A stretch of DNA of 64,000 bases from Aerococcus urinaehominis (GCF_001543245.1 NZ_CP014163.1:310001-374000); one strand, 5' to 3'. Counted from the stretch's first letter, positions 32,939 to 44,316 are shown. Numbers and translations are program-made. Notes: a model not told the origin generated them from the letters alone.

Positions 32939-34636
32939 TTACATAGTATCAGGGGCTGCAACACCTAATAGATTCAAACCATTTTCCAAAACTTGGGTCA
33001 AGCAATACACTAATACAAGACGAGCTTGTAATCCTTGGTCTTGGTCTAAAATTCTAACATGCGCATAATATTTGTTAAAGGCTTGGGCTAGTTGCAATAA
33101 ATATTTAGCAATCACAGAAGGCTCATACTTATTATATGCCTGAGCAATTACCTCAGGATAACGATTGAGCTCTTTAATCACATTATAGGCTTCAGAATTA
33201 TCTAAAATCAGATCGCTAGCTAGGGCTTCTTCTAAATTAAAGTCTGCCTTACGTAAAATAGAGTGGGCCCGGGCATTTGCGTATTGAACATAAGGTCCTG
33301 TTTCTCCTTCAAATTGTACGACTTCTTCTAAATTGAAATCAAAGTTGTTCATCCGATCATTTTTAAGATCATGGAAAACCACTGCGCCAACTCCAACCTC
33401 TATTGCAACTTGGTCCTTATTAGCGAGGTCAGGGTTCTTTTGATTAATTTGATCTTGGGCTAAACTAATCGCTTCGTTCAGCACTTCTTCAAGTAGGACC
33501 ACCTGACCCTTACGTGTAGATAGCTTTTTGCCACCTTGCGTAATTAATCCGAATGGTACATGGTGCATATCCTCAGCCCATTCAAAGCCCAATAGACCAA
33601 GAACAGCTTTAAGCTGTCTAAAATGATTAGATTGTTCGTTACCAACTACATATACCGCCTGGTCAAAATCATAAGTTTCCTTACGATATATAGCAGCTGC
33701 TAAATCACGTGTAATATAAAGGGTCGCACCATCAGATTTTTTAATAAGGGCCGGATTAAGGTCGAATTTTTCCAAATTAACAATAGTAGCCCCCTGGTCC
33801 ACCTGCAGTAAACCTTGCTCATCTAGCAGGTCAACCACCCGATCCATCTTATCATTATAGAAGGCCTCACCATTGTTAGAGTCAAAACTAATACCGAGCA
33901 AGTCGTAAATACGTTCAAATTCTTTCAAGGACTCAGCCCGCATCCACTGCCATAATTCATATTCAGCTTGGCTGCCGTCCTCTAAGGACTTAAAAGCTGC
34001 CCGGGCTTCATCATCCAGACGCTCATCAGCTTCGGCTTCCTGATGGAAACGAACATAAAGACGATTCAGTTCAGTAATTGGATTGGCTTTAACTTGGGCT
34101 TCATCCCCCCACTTGCGATAAGCAACTATAAGCTTACCAAATTGAGTGCCCCAATCACCTAAATGGTTGATACGTACTGGGGTAAAGCCAACTTTTTTTA
34201 CGATATTACCAATCGCATTACCAATGACAGTAGAGCGTAAATGCCCCATGGACATGGGTTTAGCAATATTGGGACTAGACATATCAATTACGATATTTTC
34301 GCCCGCACCAATTTCTTGATCACCATAGTTCTGACCAGCTTGAGCAACTTCACGCAGGACAACTGGACTAATCTTGGACTCATCTAAGAAAAAGTTGATA
34401 TAGGGACCAACAACCTGTTTTTCCTTTATTAAGTCATGGTCAATCTGGTCAACAATTTCATTAGCAATCATCTGGGGTGCCTTGCGCATCGATTTGGCGA
34501 GAACAAAGCAAGGAAAGGCCAAGTCGCCATGATCACTATGTTTTGGCACCTCCAAAACATTTTCAATTTGCGCCACACTTAGATAATCCGCCACAGCAGC
34601 TTGGATTGCTTTGGCCAATTCGTGTTTAAAATCCAT
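32939..34636 (-). CDS. argS: Arginyl-tRNA synthetase
   Basis: A 565-residue class I synthetase of standard length. The HIGH-equivalent is in NIAKPMSMGHLRSTVIG and the KMSK-equivalent region is GGKKLSTRKGQ, where arginyl enzymes characteristically diverge. The N-terminal Add1 domain and the C-terminal anticodon-binding domain (YAHVRILDQDQGLQARL) are present. It charges tRNA-Arg. The 257-bp upstream region shows a small hairpin AGCAGC-TGG-GCTGCT near the ribosome site but no T-box. Confidence 0.97.
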   Translation of the reverse strand: MDFKHELAKAIQAAVADYLSVAQIENVLEVPKHSDHGDLAFPCFVLAKSMRKAPQMIANEIVDQIDHDLIKEKQVVGPYINFFLDESKISPVVLREVAQAGQNYGDQEIGAGENIVIDMSSPNIAKPMSMGHLRSTVIGNAIGNIVKKVGFTPVRINHLGDWGTQFGKLIVAYRKWGDEAQVKANPITELNRLYVRFHQEAEADERLDDEARAAFKSLEDGSQAEYELWQWMRAESLKEFERIYDLLGISFDSNNGEAFYNDKMDRVVDLLDEQGLLQVDQGATIVNLEKFDLNPALIKKSDGATLYITRDLAAAIYRKETYDFDQAVYVVGNEQSNHFRQLKAVLGLLGFEWAEDMHHVPFGLITQGGKKLSTRKGQVVLLEEVLNEAISLAQDQINQKNPDLANKDQVAIEVGVGAVVFHDLKNDRMNNFDFNLEEVVQFEGETGPYVQYANARAHSILRKADFNLEEALASDLILDNSEAYNVIKELNRYPEVIAQAYNKYEPSVIAKYLLQLAQAFNKYYAHVRILDQDQGLQARLVLVYCLTQVLENGLNLLGVAAPDTM

Positions 34637-34832
34637 TTAAAAACTCCTTCATACTAGCAGCCCAGCTGCTTATTTTTATTAAGTTTAACTTATGCTAAAT
34701 TATAGCTACATATTAATTCTACCACTATTACCCTAGCCTTTAAAGCATTGCTGAATTATTAAACTAACAAAATAGTAGTAGCTATATGGCTATTCTATCA
34801 CAGTTATATTACTAGTCTAAGTCAATATAAAA

Positions 34833-34858
34833 GGTGCCAACGAAATTCTCTTGGCACC
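34833..34858 (-). terminator. Terminator after murA
   Basis: GGTGCCAA/TTGGCACC stem, followed on the minus strand by TTTTATATT. Confidence 0.8.
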
Positions 34859-34893
34859 CCAATCATCTTATATATTTTATGCTAACAATGAAT

Positions 34894-36201
34894 TTAAATA
34901 CTATCTAGCCATTCAGATAGGTCCTCGTTAGACAAATTACCTGCTTCTCGGCGGCCAACTTTAGCGCCAAGTTGCCGTAATTTCTTATCAAAATGGTGAT
35001 AACCTCGGTCAAGATACTCTAATTTAGATACTCTAGTAATGCCATCAGCTACTAGCCCGGAAATAATCAAGGCTGCTGCGGCCCGCAAATCAGTCGCTTG
35101 TACGCTAGCGCCTTGTAATTGACTAGGGCCAGTGATAGTAGCAGTGTCTCCAGAAATATTGAAATTAGCATTCATGCGTCGCATCTCTTCTAAGTGCATA
35201 AATCGATTTTCAAATACGGTTTCTTCCATTACAGAACTACCTTCAGCCATAATTTGGGCAATGGTAAATTGAGCTTGCATATCAGTTGGAAAACCTGGAT
35301 ACGGCATAGTTTTTACATTAACTGCTTTTAATTTACCGTCAGAAACGATACGGACCGCTTCTGGCCTTTCCTCCACTTGAACACCCATCTCTTTTAATTT
35401 TGATATTAAGGGTTGGTTATGCTCTGAAATTGCGTCTTCAATAATGACATCGCCACCGACAACTGCAGCTGCGACCATAAAAGTGCCCGCTTCAATTCTG
35501 TCCGGAATAACCATATGTTCAACGCCAGTTAATTTATCGACACCCTTAACCTTGATGATATCGGTACCGGCTCCTTGAATTTTAGCGCCCATTTTATTAA
35601 GAAAGTTTGCTAAATCAACAATTTCAGGTTCCCGAGCAACGTTTTCAATGGTAGTTGTTCCTTCAGCAAGCGTGGCAGCCATTAAAATATTTTGAGTTGC
35701 ACCCACTGAGGGAAAATCTAGAAAAATATCTGTCCCAACTAATTTATCGGCCTTAGCTTCAACATAGCCTGAGGTGGTCGTTACGGTGGCTCCTAGCGCC
35801 TCAAAGCCCTTAATATGCAAATCAATCGGACGTGCCCCAATGGCACAACCTCCTGGCATAGCCACCTTCACATGACCGAAGCGGGCTAGGAGTGGGCCCA
35901 TAACCACTACTGAGGCACGCATTTTACTGACATACTCGAAGGGGGCGTCGGTAGTAACCTTACCTGAAGCATCAACAGTAATTTCATTATGATCTTCATC
36001 AATTTCAGAATTTGCATTTAAATAATTTAATAACTTAGTCATTAAATAGACGTCTGAAAAAAGTGGTGCATTCTTGATTAAACTTTGCCCCTCGGATGCT
36101 AGTAGGGTAGCTGCTAAAATAGGTAATACCGCATTTTTAGCGCCATCAACTTGCACACGACCTTTTAGTTGGTGACCAGCTTTTACAATCATTTGTTCCA
36201 T
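34894..36201 (-). CDS. murA: UDP-N-acetylglucosamine 1-carboxyvinyltransferase
   Basis: A 435-residue MurA, first committed enzyme of peptidoglycan synthesis, transferring enolpyruvate from PEP to UDP-GlcNAc. The N-terminal [19 protein letters not shown] and the active-site loop [15 protein letters not shown] with the fosfomycin-reactive Cys are present. Low-GC Gram-positives usually carry two copies (MurA1/MurA2); which one this is cannot be said. It starts 64 nt after the upp stop, without an evident terminator in between, so it may be co-transcribed with upp. Confidence 0.95.
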   Translation of the reverse strand: MEQMIVKAGHQLKGRVQVDGAKNAVLPILAATLLASEGQSLIKNAPLFSDVYLMTKLLNYLNANSEIDEDHNEITVDASGKVTTDAPFEYVSKMRASVVVMGPLLARFGHVKVAMPGGCAIGARPIDLHIKGFEALGATVTTTSGYVEAKADKLVGTDIFLDFPSVGATQNILMAATLAEGTTTIENVAREPEIVDLANFLNKMGAKIQGAGTDIIKVKGVDKLTGVEHMVIPDRIEAGTFMVAAAVVGGDVIIEDAISEHNQPLISKLKEMGVQVEERPEAVRIVSDGKLKAVNVKTMPYPGFPTDMQAQFTIAQIMAEGSSVMEETVFENRFMHLEEMRRMNANFNISGDTATITGPSQLQGASVQATDLRAAAALIISGLVADGITRVSKLEYLDRGYHHFDKKLRQLGAKVGRREAGNLSNEDLSEWLDSI

Positions 36202-36265
36202 TATTAATCCATTCCCTTATTTTTATTTACATGATAAATTTAACATATAAAGAATAAAAAGAGAA

Positions 36266-36901
36266 TTAAAGCGTACCGAAGAGGCGGTCGCCAGCATCAC
36301 CTAAACCAGGTAGAATGTATCCATTCTCATTTAATTTTTCATCAAGGGCACCAGCATAAATATCTACCTCTGGATATTTATCGTGAATAGCTTTTACACC
36401 CTCAGGCACAGCAACTAAGCAGACAAACTTAATATGGGAAGGATCAACATCACGCTCAACTAACGAATCAATCGCCATCAAGGCTGACCCGCCAGTAGCT
36501 AGCATCGGATCGACAATCATTACTTGACGGTCTTGAATATCAGAAGGCATCTTAAAGAAATATTCAATTGGTTCAAGTGAATCATGGTCGCGATACATAC
36601 CGATGTGGCCAATTTTAGCCGCAGGCACCAAGCTAACCATACTATCGACCATGCCCAAGCCAGCACGCAAAATAGGTACAATAGCTAATTTTTTACCAGT
36701 AATTCGTTTTTGGGTACTTTTAATTAATGGCGTTTCAATTTCAACGTCTTCTAAAGGTAAATCACGTGTTGCTTCATAGCCTAAGAATAAAGTGATTTCA
36801 TTAACCAGTTCACGGAATTCTTTAGTACCTAGGTCCTTATCTCGTAAAATAGTCATTTTATGTTGTACTAATGGGTGGTCAATAACTGTTAAGTTTTTCA
36901 T
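36266..36901 (-). CDS. upp: Uracil phosphoribosyltransferase
   Basis: A 211-residue enzyme (family about 209) that makes UMP from uracil and PRPP. The PRPP loop is [14 protein letters not shown], the uracil-binding region is [17 protein letters not shown], and [10 protein letters not shown] is conserved. GGAGA lies upstream of the ATG. It follows glyA by 70 nt, the common Firmicute order glyA-upp. Confidence 0.96.
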   Translation of the reverse strand: MKNLTVIDHPLVQHKMTILRDKDLGTKEFRELVNEITLFLGYEATRDLPLEDVEIETPLIKSTQKRITGKKLAIVPILRAGLGMVDSMVSLVPAAKIGHIGMYRDHDSLEPIEYFFKMPSDIQDRQVMIVDPMLATGGSALMAIDSLVERDVDPSHIKFVCLVAVPEGVKAIHDKYPEVDIYAGALDEKLNENGYILPGLGDAGDRLFGTL

Positions 36902-36971
36902 CCTGCATCTCCTTAGTAAAAATTCTTACGCACAATCTTATTTATTATACCTAAATTTTAAAATTTGTAAA

Positions 36972-38192
36972 TTAGGAAAGTGGGAATTTAGCAACTAATT
37001 CACTAACCTCGTGACGAATATCAGCTAACAAAGTCTTATCATCGGCGGCTTTAACCACTCGTCCAATCCATTGACCAATTTGCGCAGCCTCCTGCTCAGC
37101 CATGCCTCGACTAGTAATAGCCGGACTACCGATACGAATACCCGAAGCCTTAACAGGACTCAAGGTTTCAAAAGGAATGGTGTTTTTATTAACAGTGATA
37201 CCGGCCTCATCAAGGGCAGTCTCAACTTCTTGGCCTGTGAAGCCATGGTTAATTACTTTAACTAACATCATATGGTTGTCAGTTCCACCTGAAACAATGG
37301 CGATTCCTTGGTTTTTTAGAGTTGCTGCCATCTGCTGGGCGTTTTTAATCACTTGTTTTTGATAATCAACAAATTCTGGTTTAAGGGCCTCACCGAAACA
37401 TATTGCCTTAGCCGCGATCACGTGTTCTAATGGTCCACCTTGAATTCCTGGGAAAATAGCAGAATTAAGCTTCTTAAAGTAAGCCTCATTATTAGATAAA
37501 ATCATACCCCCGCGTGGACCCCGTAAAGTTTTATGAGTCGTTGTTGTTACCACATCAGCATAATCCAAGGGACTTGGGTGAAGTCCAGCTGCAACTAGAC
37601 CAGCAATGTGAGCCATATCCACCATGAAAAAGGCATCAATTTCCTTAGCAATTTGACTAATTTTGGCAAAATCAATTACTCTAGAGTAAGCAGAAGCACC
37701 AGCTACAATCATCCGTGGTCTCTCTTGACGGGCAATTTCTGCTAACTGATTGTAGTCGATTTGCTCGGTCTCACGATCAACACCATAAGCGATAAAATCA
37801 AAACTTTTTCCCGAAAAATTGACCTTAGAGCCATGGGTTAAATGACCACCATGGCTTAAATCCATGCCTAAGATTTTATCCCCATGATTTAAAAAGGCAT
37901 TGTATGCCGCCATATTTGCCTGAGAACCTGAATGTGGTTGCACATTAACATAGTCTGCCCCAAAAAGTTTTTTAGCGCGATTAACAGCCTCCTGCTCAAT
38001 TTCATCAATAAATTGGCAACCACCATAATAGCGACGACCTGGATAACCTTCTGCATACTTATTAGTCAGAACTGAGCCCTGGGCCTGTCGAACTGCTGGT
38101 GACACCCAATTTTCTGAAGCAATCAGCTCAATCCCCTTATTTTGACGGTCGAATTCTTTATCAATTAAGTCAAATATCACATCTCTTGCCAT
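36972..38192 (-). CDS. glyA: Serine hydroxymethyltransferase
   Basis: A 406-residue PLP enzyme that interconverts serine and glycine with tetrahydrofolate. The PLP lysine is in [32 protein letters not shown] and [11 protein letters not shown] are diagnostic. The ORF opens at 38243, but GGAGG is 9 nt before the ATG at 38192, which matches the family start. It is part of the conserved prfA-prmC-tsaC-glyA-upp order, although a terminator separates it from tsaC. Confidence 0.96.
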   Translation of the reverse strand: MARDVIFDLIDKEFDRQNKGIELIASENWVSPAVRQAQGSVLTNKYAEGYPGRRYYGGCQFIDEIEQEAVNRAKKLFGADYVNVQPHSGSQANMAAYNAFLNHGDKILGMDLSHGGHLTHGSKVNFSGKSFDFIAYGVDRETEQIDYNQLAEIARQERPRMIVAGASAYSRVIDFAKISQIAKEIDAFFMVDMAHIAGLVAAGLHPSPLDYADVVTTTTHKTLRGPRGGMILSNNEAYFKKLNSAIFPGIQGGPLEHVIAAKAICFGEALKPEFVDYQKQVIKNAQQMAATLKNQGIAIVSGGTDNHMMLVKVINHGFTGQEVETALDEAGITVNKNTIPFETLSPVKASGIRIGSPAITSRGMAEQEAAQIGQWIGRVVKAADDKTLLADIRHEVSELVAKFPLS

Positions 38193-38272
38193 ATTTTTGG
38201 CCTCCTTGCTATTTAGGTCTATTCTACCATAAGCCTGGCTCAATATTTAACAAAGTTCCCTAAGCTCAATTT

Positions 38273-38302
38273 AAAAAGCCTGTGACTTTTGATCACAGAC
38301 TT
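38273..38302 (-). terminator. Terminator between tsaC and glyA
   Basis: AAGTCTGTGA/TCACAGGCTT stem with a short loop, followed on the minus strand by TTTAAATT. Confidence 0.75.
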
Positions 38303-38320
38303 CTGCCTTAACTTAAAATA

Positions 38321-39343
38321 TCACTCTACGACTCGACTAGCTGCTTTGAGCAGTCTATTACGATAGGCCTGGTTACCCTCTTGATCTGCCAGCAAGCTAA
38401 CTACAATTGTTTTGATGTGCTTTTGATCATCAAAAGTGCGTAATGCCGCAAATAATCTTTGAGTAGCCTGACGACTACTACTACCTAAAGCATAAGTAGC
38501 CCCGTAATTGTCTGGATTAACTTTAGCAAGTTGATCATCTAGAAGGGCTAAAGCAACATCTTGCTTTTCAGGTAAATTTGAAAGATATTGGTCAATTTTA
38601 CTTGCTGCAACTGCAACCACTGTCTGACTAGGGCTATAGTGACGGTATTTCATACCAGGCGCTTTAGGTGCCTGGTCAGGATTAATTTGATTAGTATTAG
38701 TCGTAATGGTTATCAAATCAACCTCTGCTTCAATCATATCTTGGGTAATAGCGCCAGGCCTCAAAATATAATAGTTCCCTGGCTCCGATAAATCTAAAAC
38801 CGTTGATTCCACACCAATATCAGTTGGTTGACTAGCTAAAACACCCGCTATCTTACCGTCGAAATCATGTATGACATGGTCGACAGTCGTTGGACTTGGC
38901 TTGCCAGAAATATTGGCTGAGGGACCGACTAGGGGAAAACCTACCCGTTTAATTAAGTCTAAGGTTAATGGGTGATTAGGCATCCGTATACCAACGGTTT
39001 CTAATCCTCCACGTACAACGCTAGGGAAAATGCCTAGTTTAGCAGGCACGATAAGTGTCAAAGGTCCAGGCCAAAAGCGACTGGTCAATGCCTCGATAGC
39101 AGCCGTTTGCTGGTCAGATAAATCTCCCGCGTACTTAAAAATGTCTGAAGGGTCGGCTACATGAACAATAAGCGGATTGTCGCTAGGCCGTCCCTTTACC
39201 TGATAAACTCGGCTAACCGCATCTGCATTATTAGCTATAGCACCTAAGCCAAACACAGTCTCAGTGGGAAATGCAACCAGCTTGCCCTGTTTAAGCAAGG
39301 CTGCAGCTTGGTCTAAGGTATCTTGGTTAAATATTTCTGTCAT
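38321..39343 (-). CDS. tsaC: L-threonylcarbamoyladenylate synthase, Sua5 type
   Basis: A 340-residue protein: an N-terminal YrdC domain (GKLVAFPTETVFGLGA, KGRPSDNPL with the KxR motif, GPSANISGKPSPT with SxN) followed by the Sua5-specific C-terminal domain (about residues 230-340). It makes threonylcarbamoyl-AMP for the t6A37 modification of tRNAs. It starts just downstream of prmC (9-nt gap), with GGAGG. A second YrdC-domain protein is encoded in the leucine operon at 61116-61910. Confidence 0.94.
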   Translation of the reverse strand: MTEIFNQDTLDQAAALLKQGKLVAFPTETVFGLGAIANNADAVSRVYQVKGRPSDNPLIVHVADPSDIFKYAGDLSDQQTAAIEALTSRFWPGPLTLIVPAKLGIFPSVVRGGLETVGIRMPNHPLTLDLIKRVGFPLVGPSANISGKPSPTTVDHVIHDFDGKIAGVLASQPTDIGVESTVLDLSEPGNYYILRPGAITQDMIEAEVDLITITTNTNQINPDQAPKAPGMKYRHYSPSQTVVAVAASKIDQYLSNLPEKQDVALALLDDQLAKVNPDNYGATYALGSSSRQATQRLFAALRTFDDQKHIKTIVVSLLADQEGNQAYRNRLLKAASRVVE

Positions 39344-39352
39344 ACTAACCTC

Positions 39353-40222
39353 CTAGAATTTAACAAAAAGATTTCGGTCAAGACCAGCAAAATCTTGCCG
39401 CAGCCAAATCTTAGCTTGCGGATAAGCCTGTGTAAATAAATCAACTAAGACTGGCCCCTGCTGATAGCCTATTTCAGCTACAAACAATCCATCTGCAGCC
39501 AGGTATTTGTCTAATACTTGGGCAATATCAATGTAGATAGCTAATCCCTGGCTCTTAGCAAATAACGCCTCTGGCGGTTCAAATTTTAAGGTAGATTTTG
39601 ACATCAAAGGACGCTCATCATTACTAATATATGGAGGATTAGTCACAATCAGATCAAATTTTTCCTCATCACTAGGCAAGGCTTGGAATAAATCCCCCTG
39701 ATAAAACTTAGCTGGTAGATCCAAAAAATCAGCGTTTGCTATAGCCACATCAAGAGCAGGCTGAGAAATATCACTAGCTACCAAGTCACTATCTGGCCAA
39801 GCCGTCTTCAAAGATAGACCAATTACACCTGACCCCGTAGCCAAATCTAAGATTCGCTTAGGAATAGGGTTAAGATGGTCAATTAAATAGGCCACTAGCG
39901 CTTCTGTTTCAGGACGGGGAATGAGGCAATCTTCGCTAACCTTAAAAACATGTTGATAAAAGAAAACCTCACCAACAAGATACTGCCAAGGATAGTCATC
40001 TGTCACCATGCGCCGAAGTCCATGCTGGTAGTTAGTTAGAAAACCCAAATCGGCTTGGTTGAATTGTCGACTAAACCAGTCACTCGGCTGCCAAGATTTT
40101 AAACCTAGCAACAAATGGTAAGCGGCCTCCTCGTCTTGACCATGGGCAAGTAAAAAAGAAGAAGCCCTCTGCAGAGCTTCTCGGTAGGTCAAATCATTGG
40201 GAAAATTACAGGCTTTGTTCAT
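39353..40222 (-). CDS. prmC: Release factor glutamine methyltransferase
   Basis: A 289-residue SAM-dependent methyltransferase. Motif I is [15 protein letters not shown] and the catalytic NPPY is in [15 protein letters not shown]. It methylates the glutamine of the GGQ motif in release factors. The start overlaps the end of prfA by 17 nt, so expression is coupled to its substrate RF1. Confidence 0.95.
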   Translation of the reverse strand: MNKACNFPNDLTYREALQRASSFLLAHGQDEEAAYHLLLGLKSWQPSDWFSRQFNQADLGFLTNYQHGLRRMVTDDYPWQYLVGEVFFYQHVFKVSEDCLIPRPETEALVAYLIDHLNPIPKRILDLATGSGVIGLSLKTAWPDSDLVASDISQPALDVAIANADFLDLPAKFYQGDLFQALPSDEEKFDLIVTNPPYISNDERPLMSKSTLKFEPPEALFAKSQGLAIYIDIAQVLDKYLAADGLFVAEIGYQQGPVLVDLFTQAYPQAKIWLRQDFAGLDRNLFVKF

Positions 40223-41288
40223 TTAATTCCTCTAATTTTTGCGCTTGGTCAGCCACCAATAGGGCATCAATAATTTCTTCTAATTCACCTGACATAATAA
40301 GGTCAAGCTTTTGAATGGTCAAACCAATACGGTGATCAGTTACCCGATTTTGCGGATAATTATAGGTTCTAATCCGCTCTGAGCGGTCGCCAGTACCTAC
40401 TAAGTTTTTTCGATCAGAATTATATTCACTGAGTCGTTCACTTTCTAACTGTTCATATACCCGAGACCGTAAAATCATCATAGCCTTGTCCTTATTTTGC
40501 TGCTGAGAACGTTGGTCCTGCATAGAAACAACAATACCTGTCGGCTCATGGGTTAGGCGGACGGCCGATTCCGTCTTATTAACATGCTGGCCACCGGCAC
40601 CAGACGCCCGGAAAATATCTACGCGAATATCGTTGTCATCGAGTTCAAAATCAAGGTCTTCTAACTCAGGCATAACACCGACTGTTGCTGTTGAGGTATG
40701 GACCCGACCTTGTGACTCGGTTGACGGTACCCGCTGGACACGGTGAGCACCTGACTCAAATTTAAGCTTAGAATATACGTTAGCCCCGGTAATCTGTAAA
40801 ATAATTTCTTTATAGCCACCGATGTCATTTGCTGAAGCTTCGACCACCTCAACACGCCAACCTTGAGACTCTGCATACTTACTGTACATCTCATAAAGGT
40901 CAGCCGCAAATAATTGGGCCTCATCGCCGCCAGCTGCGCCACGAATCTCCATGATAATATTTTTATCATCATTAGGATCCTTAGGAATCATCAAGATATG
41001 CAGCTCTTCTTCTAATTGAACCTGCTCATCCTTTAACTCCTTAAGCTCTTCTTTAGCCATATCCAACATATCTGGATCAGTAGTTTCAGCTAACAGTTCT
41101 TCTGCACCTGAAATTTCTTCATCTACTTCTTTGTAACGACGGAATTTCTCGACTTTAGGACGCAAGTCAGCCTCTTCTTTAGATAAGGTCATGAAGCGCC
41201 GATGGTCACCAATAACTTCTGGATCTGATAATAACTCGGCTAATTCACTGTAACGGGCAATAAAAGTATCCGCTTGCTCTAGTAGCAT
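40206..41288 (-). CDS. prfA: Peptide chain release factor 1
   Basis: A 360-residue RF1, which reads UAA and UAG. The catalytic GGQ lies in [18 protein letters not shown] and the codon-recognition region in [17 protein letters not shown]. Two ATGs are in frame: 41294 directly abuts AGAGGG, while 41288 has a 6-nt spacing, so the second is preferred. First gene of the prfA-prmC-tsaC unit. Confidence 0.96.
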   Translation of the reverse strand: MLLEQADTFIARYSELAELLSDPEVIGDHRRFMTLSKEEADLRPKVEKFRRYKEVDEEISGAEELLAETTDPDMLDMAKEELKELKDEQVQLEEELHILMIPKDPNDDKNIIMEIRGAAGGDEAQLFAADLYEMYSKYAESQGWRVEVVEASANDIGGYKEIILQITGANVYSKLKFESGAHRVQRVPSTESQGRVHTSTATVGVMPELEDLDFELDDNDIRVDIFRASGAGGQHVNKTESAVRLTHEPTGIVVSMQDQRSQQQNKDKAMMILRSRVYEQLESERLSEYNSDRKNLVGTGDRSERIRTYNYPQNRVTDHRIGLTIQKLDLIMSGELEEIIDALLVADQAQKLEELNEQSL

Positions 41289-41453
41289 GGACATCCCTCT
41301 CTCACTTGTATATTGTCATTCTAAATTGACCATTATCAATTTAGCTACTTTCTCAATCATTAATATTAAAATGCATGGGGCAAATAGTCAATCATTTCAG
41401 CTAATTTATTAAAGAAAAAGCAAAGACCAGCTTCCCTTCTTCCCCAACAGTCA

Positions 41454-41467
41454 GATTATGCTAAAAT
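41454..41467 (+). promoter_or_regulatory. Probable extended -10 promoter of murT
   Basis: TATGCTAAAAT contains a TGn extension before TAAAAT; no good -35 box is seen. It lies 34 nt before the ATG. Confidence 0.4.
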
Positions 41468-41500
41468 ATAAACTAGTTCAAAACGAGGAAGGATAAAAAA

Positions 41501-42856
41501 ATGAGTATCAAACAATCTTTAGCTGTATTAGCTGGTAATTCAAGTAAGTGGCTCTTAGAAAAGTTAACCAACGGCGGCTCTAGCCTACCCGGCAAACTGG
41601 CAGCCAAAATTGACCCTGATATCTTACAAAATCTGGCCAGTGATTATGATGTTGTTTTAATTACCGGAACTAATGGTAAGACAGTAACAACTGCGCTTAC
41701 TAGCAAGGTGTTAGGCCAAAAATTTGACCATATTTTAACCAATGCTACTGGGTCTAATATGATTCAAGGAATTACCTCAGCCTTTATTAGCGATACTAAA
41801 AATAAGGCAACAGGAAAGAAAATTGCAGTATTAGAAACGGATGAGGCTTATTTACGCTTAGTTACCGAACAAATTACTCCTAAGCTAGTATTAGTTAATA
41901 ATCTTTTTAAAGACCAAGCTGACCGTTACGGATCAGTAGCTAGCACCTACCAACTAATCCAAAAAGGCTTAGCTAAGGTACCTGAAACGCCAGTTCTTAT
42001 TAATGCTGATATCCCTCATTTGGTAAATCCTAACCTATCCAACCCAATTTTTTACTTCGGATTTAATAGCCCAGACCAGAGTCAGGATATTCAAACGGCT
42101 AATTCAGCTGAAGACCTAGCTTGCCCGGAATGTGGTCAAGGCCTTCACTACCATATGATTGCTTACGATAATGTTGGTGACTATTTCTGTCCTAGTTGTG
42201 ATTTTAAACGGCCCCAACTTGATTATCAAATTGATCAAATTATCCAATTAAGTCCTGATAAATCTCAGTTTGAGCTATTTGGTCAAACCATCAACCTGCC
42301 ACTTGCTGGTATTTATAACGTCTATAATGCGCTAGCAGCTGGCGCTATCGGCAGTTTCTTCCAAGTGACCCCTGATCAAATTAAAATGGGGCTAGAGCAA
42401 GTTGGACATATCTTTGGTCGGCAAGAAATTATTCAGGTCGATGACCACCTAGTAAAAATCAATTTAATTAAAAATATCGTTGGTTTTAATCAAATTGTCG
42501 ACCTTGTTGGTCTTGAAAATGATGAATTTACTTTGATTACTGTTCTAAACAATAACCCTTCTGACGGCGTCGATACCGCCTGGATTTGGGATGCTAATTT
42601 TGAAGCCTTCAAAAACATGCCCATCGCTAGCTACAAATTAGCTGGTATCGCAATTGAAGATTTAGAAAAAAGGTTGCTAGCAAGTGGGATTGGCCCCGCA
42701 GCTATAGAAAGATTAAACAGCCCCGCAGCCATTGTCAACGCTATAAAAACGGCGCCCACTGATAAAGTTTACCTGCTTGTAACCTATACTGCTATGATGG
42801 AAGTACGAAAGGAACTGGCTGACCAGGGCATTATCGACGACCGTATGAGAGCGTAA
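41501..42856 (+). CDS. murT: Lipid II isoglutaminyl synthase subunit MurT (without adjacent gatD)
   Basis: A 451-residue Mur-ligase-like protein: ATP loop VVLITGTNGKTVTTAL, a MurT-specific Cys4 zinc ribbon (CPEC near residue 208, CPSC near 229), middle-domain VNNLFKDQADRYG and a C-terminal domain with SDGVDTAWIWDANFE. That stretch holds the Asp which in MurT completes the GatD active site. MurT/GatD amidate the D-Glu of lipid II. In most Gram-positives gatD follows at once, but here a terminator and an opposite-strand gene follow. GatD must be elsewhere or absent. Confidence 0.92.
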   Translation: MSIKQSLAVLAGNSSKWLLEKLTNGGSSLPGKLAAKIDPDILQNLASDYDVVLITGTNGKTVTTALTSKVLGQKFDHILTNATGSNMIQGITSAFISDTKNKATGKKIAVLETDEAYLRLVTEQITPKLVLVNNLFKDQADRYGSVASTYQLIQKGLAKVPETPVLINADIPHLVNPNLSNPIFYFGFNSPDQSQDIQTANSAEDLACPECGQGLHYHMIAYDNVGDYFCPSCDFKRPQLDYQIDQIIQLSPDKSQFELFGQTINLPLAGIYNVYNALAAGAIGSFFQVTPDQIKMGLEQVGHIFGRQEIIQVDDHLVKINLIKNIVGFNQIVDLVGLENDEFTLITVLNNNPSDGVDTAWIWDANFEAFKNMPIASYKLAGIAIEDLEKRLLASGIGPAAIERLNSPAAIVNAIKTAPTDKVYLLVTYTAMMEVRKELADQGIIDDRMRA

Positions 42857-42895
42857 TTCGGATTATAAATATCATTAAAGTAATAAAATGAATAT

Positions 42896-42930
42896 AAAAA
42901 GCATTGGCTGGTATGATGCCAATGCTTTTT
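42896..42930. terminator. Bidirectional terminator between murT and the AI-2E-type gene
   Basis: AAAAAGCATTGGC/GCCAATGCTTTTT, a 13-bp perfect stem with T-runs on both strands. Confidence 0.92.
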
Positions 42931-42944
42931 TACATTGATTAAAT

Positions 42945-44192
42945 TTATCGATTTATTTCATGATTATGGTCTTCTTCATATAGACCAGATACTTGTTGGT
43001 ACCAGGTAAAAAAGTGTTGAACAATCACCTTTAAAACGGCATAAACAGGAATAATAATAATCACACCCACAACACCGAAATATGATCCACCAATAATCAG
43101 CAGAAGCATAATGGTTACTGGATGAATTTCCAAATTAGATCCTAAAATTTGAGGTGATATGATTCGCGCTTCTATTGTCTGCTCAATAGCAAAAACTAAA
43201 AGCACCTTAACAAGCATGGCCGGCCCCATAACAATTGCTACAATAATGGCAGGTATCATGCCTAGAAATGAGCCGAGATATGGTATAACATTTAAAAACC
43301 CAGCAGCGATACCAATCACCGTGCCATAACGTAAACCAATAACTGCATAACCAATCACAAACATAACAGCAACTGATAGGGCGACTAAAATTTGGCCTCG
43401 GATATACTGGGATATTTGCACATTCATTTCTGAAAACAGACGAATCGTCTGAGGCCGTATCCGAACTGGTATTAACTGCTTAGCATTTTCTGTCCACTGA
43501 CGACCGTCTTTAAACATGTAAAATAGGATAATTGGTGCTGCTACAAGCGCTACACCGACCTTGGTTACCGTACCAAGAATAGAACCGAGCCTCTCGATTG
43601 TTTGATTAGCTAAATCAGACCAATTGATACTATCAAACTTAGCAGCATCATTCAGAAAGTCATCAATAAGTACCTGTAATTCTGAATACCAAGCAGCTCC
43701 AATAGCTGATTCAACAACTTTTTCATATTGGTGCCAAATTGATTGCCAGTCAGCTAAAAACTCTTCTCCTTGGCCAATTAATCCTGGAATTAAACTAATT
43801 AATCCAACTAGCGCTAAAGCAATTAAAACTAAGACAATTATAGCTCCGACTAGGCGACTGATCCCCTTTTTCTCTAGTTTATTAACCAAGGGCACGGTTA
43901 AATAATAAAAAACAGCTGCAATTGCAATAGGCAAGATAATAATACCCAAGATATCGAAAACAGGTTGGTAAGCAAATTCTAAACGGCGAACTAGCCATAT
44001 TAAAATAGATATAACAATTAAAACATAGAGCGTCACCGTATAGCGATTATCAATCAAAATTCGATAAAACCAAGAATTTTCAAAACTGTTCCCACTTTTT
44101 TCATATTGGGCCAAGTCTTCTAAGCGTTGGTCAAGATAAGCTGACTGCCTTGTTTCTCGGTCAGTATGGCTATGGCCATTTTTCTTTGTCAT
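42945..44192 (-). CDS. AI-2E family (PerM/UPF0118) transporter
   Basis: A 415-residue polytopic membrane protein with the family pattern of eight hydrophobic segments and conserved GFLNVIPYLGSFLGMIPAIIVA and ARIISPQILGSNLEIHPVTIMLLLIIGG. The family includes TqsA and Na+(Li+)/H+ antiporters, so transport of autoinducer-2 is not implied. The N-terminal 50 and C-terminal 20 residues are charged and cytoplasmic. A GGAGG ribosome site is present. Single-gene unit. Confidence 0.88.
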   Translation of the reverse strand: MTKKNGHSHTDRETRQSAYLDQRLEDLAQYEKSGNSFENSWFYRILIDNRYTVTLYVLIVISILIWLVRRLEFAYQPVFDILGIIILPIAIAAVFYYLTVPLVNKLEKKGISRLVGAIIVLVLIALALVGLISLIPGLIGQGEEFLADWQSIWHQYEKVVESAIGAAWYSELQVLIDDFLNDAAKFDSINWSDLANQTIERLGSILGTVTKVGVALVAAPIILFYMFKDGRQWTENAKQLIPVRIRPQTIRLFSEMNVQISQYIRGQILVALSVAVMFVIGYAVIGLRYGTVIGIAAGFLNVIPYLGSFLGMIPAIIVAIVMGPAMLVKVLLVFAIEQTIEARIISPQILGSNLEIHPVTIMLLLIIGGSYFGVVGVIIIIPVYAVLKVIVQHFFTWYQQVSGLYEEDHNHEINR

Positions 44193-44316
44193 ACAAGACC
44201 TCCTTTAGTTTTACAGCTATTTTAGCATATTTAACCTAGATTAATAGGGAGTCAAGGGCGATAAATTTAAAGTTATCCTGTATAATAACAGTAGTGATAT
44301 AAAAGGAGCGATATTG

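Noticed and set aside
34637-34830. T-box leader upstream of argS
   Set aside because: The region has no T-box sequence and no specifier-type stem; only a short hairpin near the ribosome site.
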